Translations under genes and position numbers: made by a program
The notes under the pieces: generated by a model
Databases searched by the model: none
Told to the model about the DNA's origin: nothing
Seen by the model: only the letters and a program-made list of their open reading frames with translations
Assembly (NCBI GenBank): GCA_002725175.2
Contig: PBQX02000030.1
Coordinates: 1 to 9,075 of the forward strand
Source: CACKLF01 sp002725175
Lineage (GTDB): Bacteria; Pseudomonadota; Alphaproteobacteria; Rhodobacterales; Rhodobacteraceae
DNA length: 9,075 bases
Reading direction: 5' to 3'
In this document: positions 6,897-9,075 of the stretch, piece by piece
How positions within the stretch are numbered: the stretch's first letter is position 1
Layout: each line of letters begins with the position of its first letter

Positions 6897-7155
6897 GTGT
6901 GGATGTTGGGCCAGTTATAAAAAGAAATAGCCCAATGAAGGCTAGCTTGAAAAATATAAGAAAATCTCCCGCCTGCAAACACATGCCAGCCAACAAAAAT
7001 ATCATACCACCTGATTCAATTACTGAAGCCGCATGCAATCTAGCCCAGAATCCATGAAATCTAAGTATGCCAATTGCCCCCAGCACCATAAGAAATGAAC
7101 CGACCAAAACAAAGATCCAAGACAATAAATTTAAAAGTATTTCAAATATTTCCAT
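6838..7155 (-). CDS. mrpG: Na+/H+ antiporter subunit G
   Basis: A 105-aa, three-helix membrane protein of the MnhG/PhaG family (MbhC equivalent). The family signature is clear: GSFLMVLGAIGILRF followed by HGFWARLHAAS (ending near residue 44), a second helix with SGGMIFLLAG, and GPTSTHALASAALLDR after the third helix (82-97). The ATG at 7155 shares one base with the upstream TGA (TGATG) and has GGGAGAG at 7167-7161, five bases away, so the start is well supported. The hydrophilic C-terminal tail SKPKNERN overlaps the next gene if that gene starts at 6896. Confidence 0.94.
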   Translation of the reverse strand: MEIFEILLNLLSWIFVLVGSFLMVLGAIGILRFHGFWARLHAASVIESGGMIFLLAGMCLQAGDFLIFFKLAFIGLFLFITGPTSTHALASAALLDRSKPKNERN

Positions 7156-7448
7156 CAGTTCTCTCCCGAAGAATTTTGAGAACTATCGTTTATATCTCCA
7201 ATTGAGCGATACCTGAAATATTTCAGAATCGCTATTGTTCCTAAAAAATTAATGAGAGCATAAAGAAGTGCAATATCAAGAAAGTCAGGTCTATTTGATA
7301 AAAACCCCACCACACCAATTAGAACAACGGCTATTGTTCCAAAGGCATTTACTGCCAAAACTCTGTCAAAAAGTGTTTCGCTAAAATATAGTCGTAGCAA
7401 TATGAGGATTATCGAAATCAGTAATGCTATAGTGGCAACCAAAAACAT
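7155..7448 (-). CDS. mrpF: Na+/H+ antiporter subunit F
   Basis: A small three-helix membrane protein of the MnhF/PhaF family (MbhB equivalent), 97 aa from ATG at 7448. Conserved pieces are FDRVLAVNAFGT (residues 27-38), at the start of helix two, and FLDIALLYALINFLGTIA (57-74), on helix three. An in-frame TTG at 7466 would add six residues and overlap mrpE by 17 bases. The ATG is preferred because it lies one base after the mrpE TAG, is a standard codon and gives the usual family length; the GAGG at its 5' side is rather distant. In E. coli-type test systems MrpF homologues have been linked to cholate/Na+ efflux, but on its own it is expected to act only within the complex. Confidence 0.92.
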   Translation of the reverse strand: MFLVATIALLISIILILLRLYFSETLFDRVLAVNAFGTIAVVLIGVVGFLSNRPDFLDIALLYALINFLGTIAILKYFRYRSIGDINDSSQNSSGEN

Positions 7449-7449
7449 A

Positions 7450-7929
7450 CTAATTACTAACCTCAATATTTGTTATTCTCTTATCCATTTCAGAAAGATC
7501 ATCTAGGTCAGTATCTTTGAAATTAAGAGAATGGACTAAAATATCGTCCCCCTCAATACTGACTGATATAGTTCCAGGAGTTAGTGTAATAGAGTTTGCA
7601 AAAATAACTTTTCCAATGTCAGATGCTTGAGTAGTCTTTTTATAAAACATCTTCTGATTAATATTCTTATCACCTTGCAAAATAGTTTTAATTACTTGAA
7701 TATTTGATTTAGCAATTTCTCCCAATAACCAAATGAAGTAACCAATAAACTTGAAAAATCGAATATCAAATTTCACCTGATACCGATCAAATTTATCCAT
7801 TCGCCTTACAAAAAATATTGTTAAAATTACTGAGAATAAGCCAAAAGCTATTATCAAAGTTTTATATACTCCTGACAAAAGAAGCCAAGTTCCTAGAAGG
7901 ATTATAAAGCTAAGAATGACATTTTTCAT
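7450..7929 (-). CDS. mrpE: Na+/H+ antiporter subunit E, first gene of operon
   Basis: A 159-aa membrane protein of the MnhE/PhaE family (MbhA equivalent). Two N-terminal helices cover about residues 4-41, a third near 60-72 leads into WLLGEIAKSNIQVI (67-80), and the cytoplasmic domain has the family signature ANSITLTPGTISVSIEG (111-127) followed by LVHSL. The ATG at 7929 has GGGGAG at 7939-7934, four bases upstream, and is the first gene after a 139-base divergent spacer, so it should open the transcript. MrpE is needed for full antiport in characterised Mrp systems and stabilises the complex. Length and motifs are intact, with no ambiguous bases. Confidence 0.94.
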   Translation of the reverse strand: MKNVILSFIILLGTWLLLSGVYKTLIIAFGLFSVILTIFFVRRMDKFDRYQVKFDIRFFKFIGYFIWLLGEIAKSNIQVIKTILQGDKNINQKMFYKKTTQASDIGKVIFANSITLTPGTISVSIEGDDILVHSLNFKDTDLDDLSEMDKRITNIEVSN

Positions 7930-7957
7930 CGCACTCCCCGAAAACTACAGCAACTTA

Positions 7958-7978
7958 AAGATTTAAATAGAAAATCTT
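7958..7978. repeat. Inverted repeat at the candidate operon promoter
   Basis: The 7-bp arms AAGATTT (7958-7964) and AAATCTT (7972-7978) are separated by 7 bases and flank the candidate -10 of the antiporter operon. The spacing of arm centres (14 bases) could suit a dimeric repressor. In such AT-rich DNA a 7-bp match may be chance. Confidence 0.35.
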
Positions 7979-7992
7979 AACCCAAACTTCAA
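7964..7992 (-). promoter_or_regulatory. Candidate promoter for the antiporter operon
   Basis: On the minus strand, TTGAAG (7992-7987) and TATTTA (7969-7964) are separated by 17 bases and would start transcription about 28 bases before mrpE. The -10 match is weak (3 of 6). It abuts the -35 of the candidate kdsA promoter, so the two polymerases would compete if both are real. Confidence 0.28.
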
Positions 7993-8020
7993 TGACAAAA
8001 ATGAAAATCTGATTTAATAT
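7992..8020 (+). promoter_or_regulatory. kdsA: Candidate sigma-70 promoter for kdsA
   Basis: ATGACA at 7992-7997 (5 of 6 match to TTGACA), a 17-base spacer and TAATAT at 8015-8020 (4 of 6 to TATAAT). Transcription would begin near 8027, giving a leader of about 40 bases before the kdsA ATG. The surrounding DNA is very AT-rich, so chance matches are easy. Confidence 0.4.
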
Positions 8021-8068
8021 ATCATTAAATAAATGTAACTTACCACAAACTTAATATCGGATATCCCA

Positions 8069-8896
8069 ATGGCACAAAAGATAATTGATCTGAAAGATAT
8101 GAAAATAGGTAATAAACTTCCTCTCACCCTAATCGCTGGACCTTGCCAACTAGAGACAGAAGAACATGCAGTTATGATTGCTTCCAATCTAGCGAAAATA
8201 TGCGATGAGGAAAAAATAAACTTTGTTTTTAAAGGGTCTTTTGACAAAGCAAATCGAACATCAGTTAATGGAACTAGAGGAGTAGGACTTTCAAAAGGCT
8301 TACAAATATTAAGTGCAGTAAAAGAAAAAATAGGCTGTACAATCCTTACTGATATCCACAGTGCAGATCAATGTAAGGAAGTTTCAGATATAGTGGATAT
8401 TCTCCAAATACCTGCGTTTTTATGCCGTCAAACTGACATCATTTTGGCAGCCTCGAAGACCAATAAAGTTATTAATATTAAGAAGGGGCAATTCTTAGCA
8501 CCTTGGGATATGGAAAAAGTATTAGAGAAAGCATTATCAACTGGAAACCAAAAAATAATGCTATGCGAACGCGGTTCATCTTTTGGTTACAATACGCTGG
8601 TAACGGACTTTAGAAGTTTACCAATAATGAAAAGTACTGGTCAGCCAGTTATTATGGATGCTACTCATTCAGTTCAAATTCCCGGAGGAAAAGGAGATAG
8701 CTCTGGTGGTCAGAGAGAGTACGCTCCCATAATGGCCACTGCAGCAGCAGCTATAGGAGTGGCAGGAATTTTTATTGAAACTCATCAAGATCCCGACAAC
8801 GCACCATCAGATGGTGCTAATATGGTAAGGCTGAATGATATGGCTAAACTAGTCAAGAAACTAACAGAATTTGATAAACTTTCTAAAGGCCTATAA
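8069..8896 (+). CDS. kdsA: 3-deoxy-D-manno-octulosonate 8-phosphate synthase (KDO-8-P synthase), metal-dependent class
   Basis: A cytosolic 275-aa TIM-barrel enzyme (EC 2.5.1.55) that condenses phosphoenolpyruvate with D-arabinose 5-phosphate to give KDO 8-phosphate, a precursor of the lipopolysaccharide inner core. Family motifs run in order: LIAGPCQLETEEHA (21-34), FKGSFDKANRTSVNG (54-68), LTDIHSADQ (93-101), IPAFLCRQTDIILAA (114-128), KKGQFLAPWD (138-147), CERGSSFGYN (166-175), DATHSVQIPGG (197-207) and ETHQDPDNAPSDG (237-249). The metal ligands known from Aquifex KdsA are present: Cys26, His200, Glu237 and Asp248. Cys in place of the Asn of E. coli KdsA puts it in the metal-dependent class. 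The start ATG at 8069 has no strong Shine-Dalgarno, but there is an in-frame stop at 8036-8038 and no better start between. Divergent from the antiporter operon and followed by a tRNA rather than eno. Confidence 0.97.
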   Translation: MAQKIIDLKDMKIGNKLPLTLIAGPCQLETEEHAVMIASNLAKICDEEKINFVFKGSFDKANRTSVNGTRGVGLSKGLQILSAVKEKIGCTILTDIHSADQCKEVSDIVDILQIPAFLCRQTDIILAASKTNKVINIKKGQFLAPWDMEKVLEKALSTGNQKIMLCERGSSFGYNTLVTDFRSLPIMKSTGQPVIMDATHSVQIPGGKGDSSGGQREYAPIMATAAAAIGVAGIFIETHQDPDNAPSDGANMVRLNDMAKLVKKLTEFDKLSKGL

Positions 8897-8936
8897 GTTT
8901 ATGAAAAGAAATTTTGTAAATTAGTGTTAATTACCC

Positions 8937-8965
8937 TTGATAGGACTATCATAAAAAAGTAGAAA
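8937..8965 (+). promoter_or_regulatory. Candidate promoter for tRNA-Gln
   Basis: TTGATA (8937-8942, 5 of 6), a 17-base spacer and TAGAAA (8960-8965, 4 of 6). The start would fall near 8972, leaving only about three leader bases before the mature tRNA 5' end. Read-through from kdsA is the alternative, since no hairpin followed by a T-run separates the two. Confidence 0.38.
8938..8951. repeat. Short inverted repeat between kdsA and tRNA-Gln
   Basis: TGATA and TATCA with a 4-base loop (6 bp if the loop is 2 bases). On the plus strand it is followed by an A-run, not a T-run, so it does not look like a kdsA terminator. It overlaps the candidate -35 of the tRNA promoter. Confidence 0.35.
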
Positions 8966-8974
8966 GTTACTAGT

Positions 8975-9049
8975 TGGGGTGTAGCCAAGCGGTAAGGCAT
9001 CGGTTTTTGGTATCGTGTACCGTAGGTTCGAATCCTACCACCCCAGCCA
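8975..9049 (+). tRNA. trnQ: tRNA-Gln (anticodon TTG), CCA encoded
   Basis: A complete cloverleaf of 75 bases. The acceptor TGGGGTG (8975-8981) pairs with CACCCCA (9039-9045), followed by discriminator G and encoded CCA (9047-9049). The D stem is GCC/GGC. The anticodon loop at 9005-9011 reads TTTTGGT with anticodon TTG at 9007-9009. The T arm is GTAGG-TTCGAAT-CCTAC (9022-9038). The sequence resembles bacterial tRNA-Gln(UUG) throughout, including the weak UG acceptor start typical of glutamine tRNAs. Two details differ from E. coli: the outermost anticodon-stem pair is T-T (9000 and 9016), and base 37 is G instead of A. Confidence 0.96.
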
Positions 9050-9075
9050 CTTCTCAAAATAGCCAGAGTATATTG

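Noticed and set aside
339..7929. Respiratory complex I (nuo) operon
   Set aside because: The large subunits resemble NuoL/M/N and NuoK, but the presence of MrpE, F, G and B and absence of NuoA-J, peripheral or Fe-S subunits identify an Mrp-like antiporter.
8014..8247. Minus-strand open frame of 77 codons at the kdsA 5' end
   Set aside because: Antisense to kdsA, whose frame is certain, and it would begin inside that gene.
8938..8951. Rho-independent terminator for kdsA
   Set aside because: The hairpin is short and AT-rich and is followed by A residues on the plus strand, not T residues.
1..9075. CRISPR array, insertion sequence or prophage
   Set aside because: No spaced direct repeats, transposase, integrase or terminal inverted repeats are visible; the gene content is housekeeping and transport.

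Overview
The window is an AT-rich bacterial chromosome segment holding a complete ten-gene minus-strand operon for an Mrp/Mnh-like multi-subunit cation/proton antiporter. It is flanked by a ghrA-like gene cut by the left edge (plus strand), kdsA (plus strand) and a tRNA-Gln (plus strand). The low G+C, compact overlapping genes, a metal-dependent type KDO-8-phosphate synthase (implying a lipopolysaccharide outer membrane) and the style of the antiporter operon suggest a Gram-negative proteobacterium, plausibly a streamlined marine alphaproteobacterium. That placement is inference and was not checked by any search.

Layout, left to right. Positions 2-334 (+) are the C-terminal third of a glyoxylate/hydroxypyruvate reductase. 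Its stop lies 4 bases from the convergent end of the antiporter operon. The operon reads from 7929 down to 339 on the minus strand: MrpE, MrpF, MrpG, a free-standing MbhD/MbhE-like (DUF4040, MrpA C-terminal) subunit, MrpB, MrpC, then three large antiporter-like subunits of the NuoL/M/N-MrpA/D family (508, 492 and 566 aa), with an uncharacterised two-helix protein of about 110 aa between the second and third. Nearly every junction overlaps or is only a few bases, so one polycistronic transcript with translational coupling is expected. A 139-base divergent spacer (7930-8068) separates the operon from kdsA and holds candidate promoters for both directions. After kdsA comes a 78-base spacer and tRNA-Gln(UUG) with an encoded CCA tail.

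The subunit order E-F-G-(D/E)-B-C-D matches the cation-translocating half of archaeal Mbh/Mbs membrane complexes rather than the classical A-B-C-D-E-F-G Mrp operon. No hydrogenase or other redox subunit is present, and both ends of the operon are visible. The simplest reading is a stand-alone secondary antiporter that exchanges protons for Na+ or another monovalent cation. Its MrpA is split, and it carries three antiporter-like subunits instead of the usual two.

The assembly contains 50 ambiguous bases (n), all between 1107 and 4731. They fall overwhelmingly at third codon positions. This looks like masked population polymorphism rather than random sequencing error, and it makes a few residues and one start codon uncertain.
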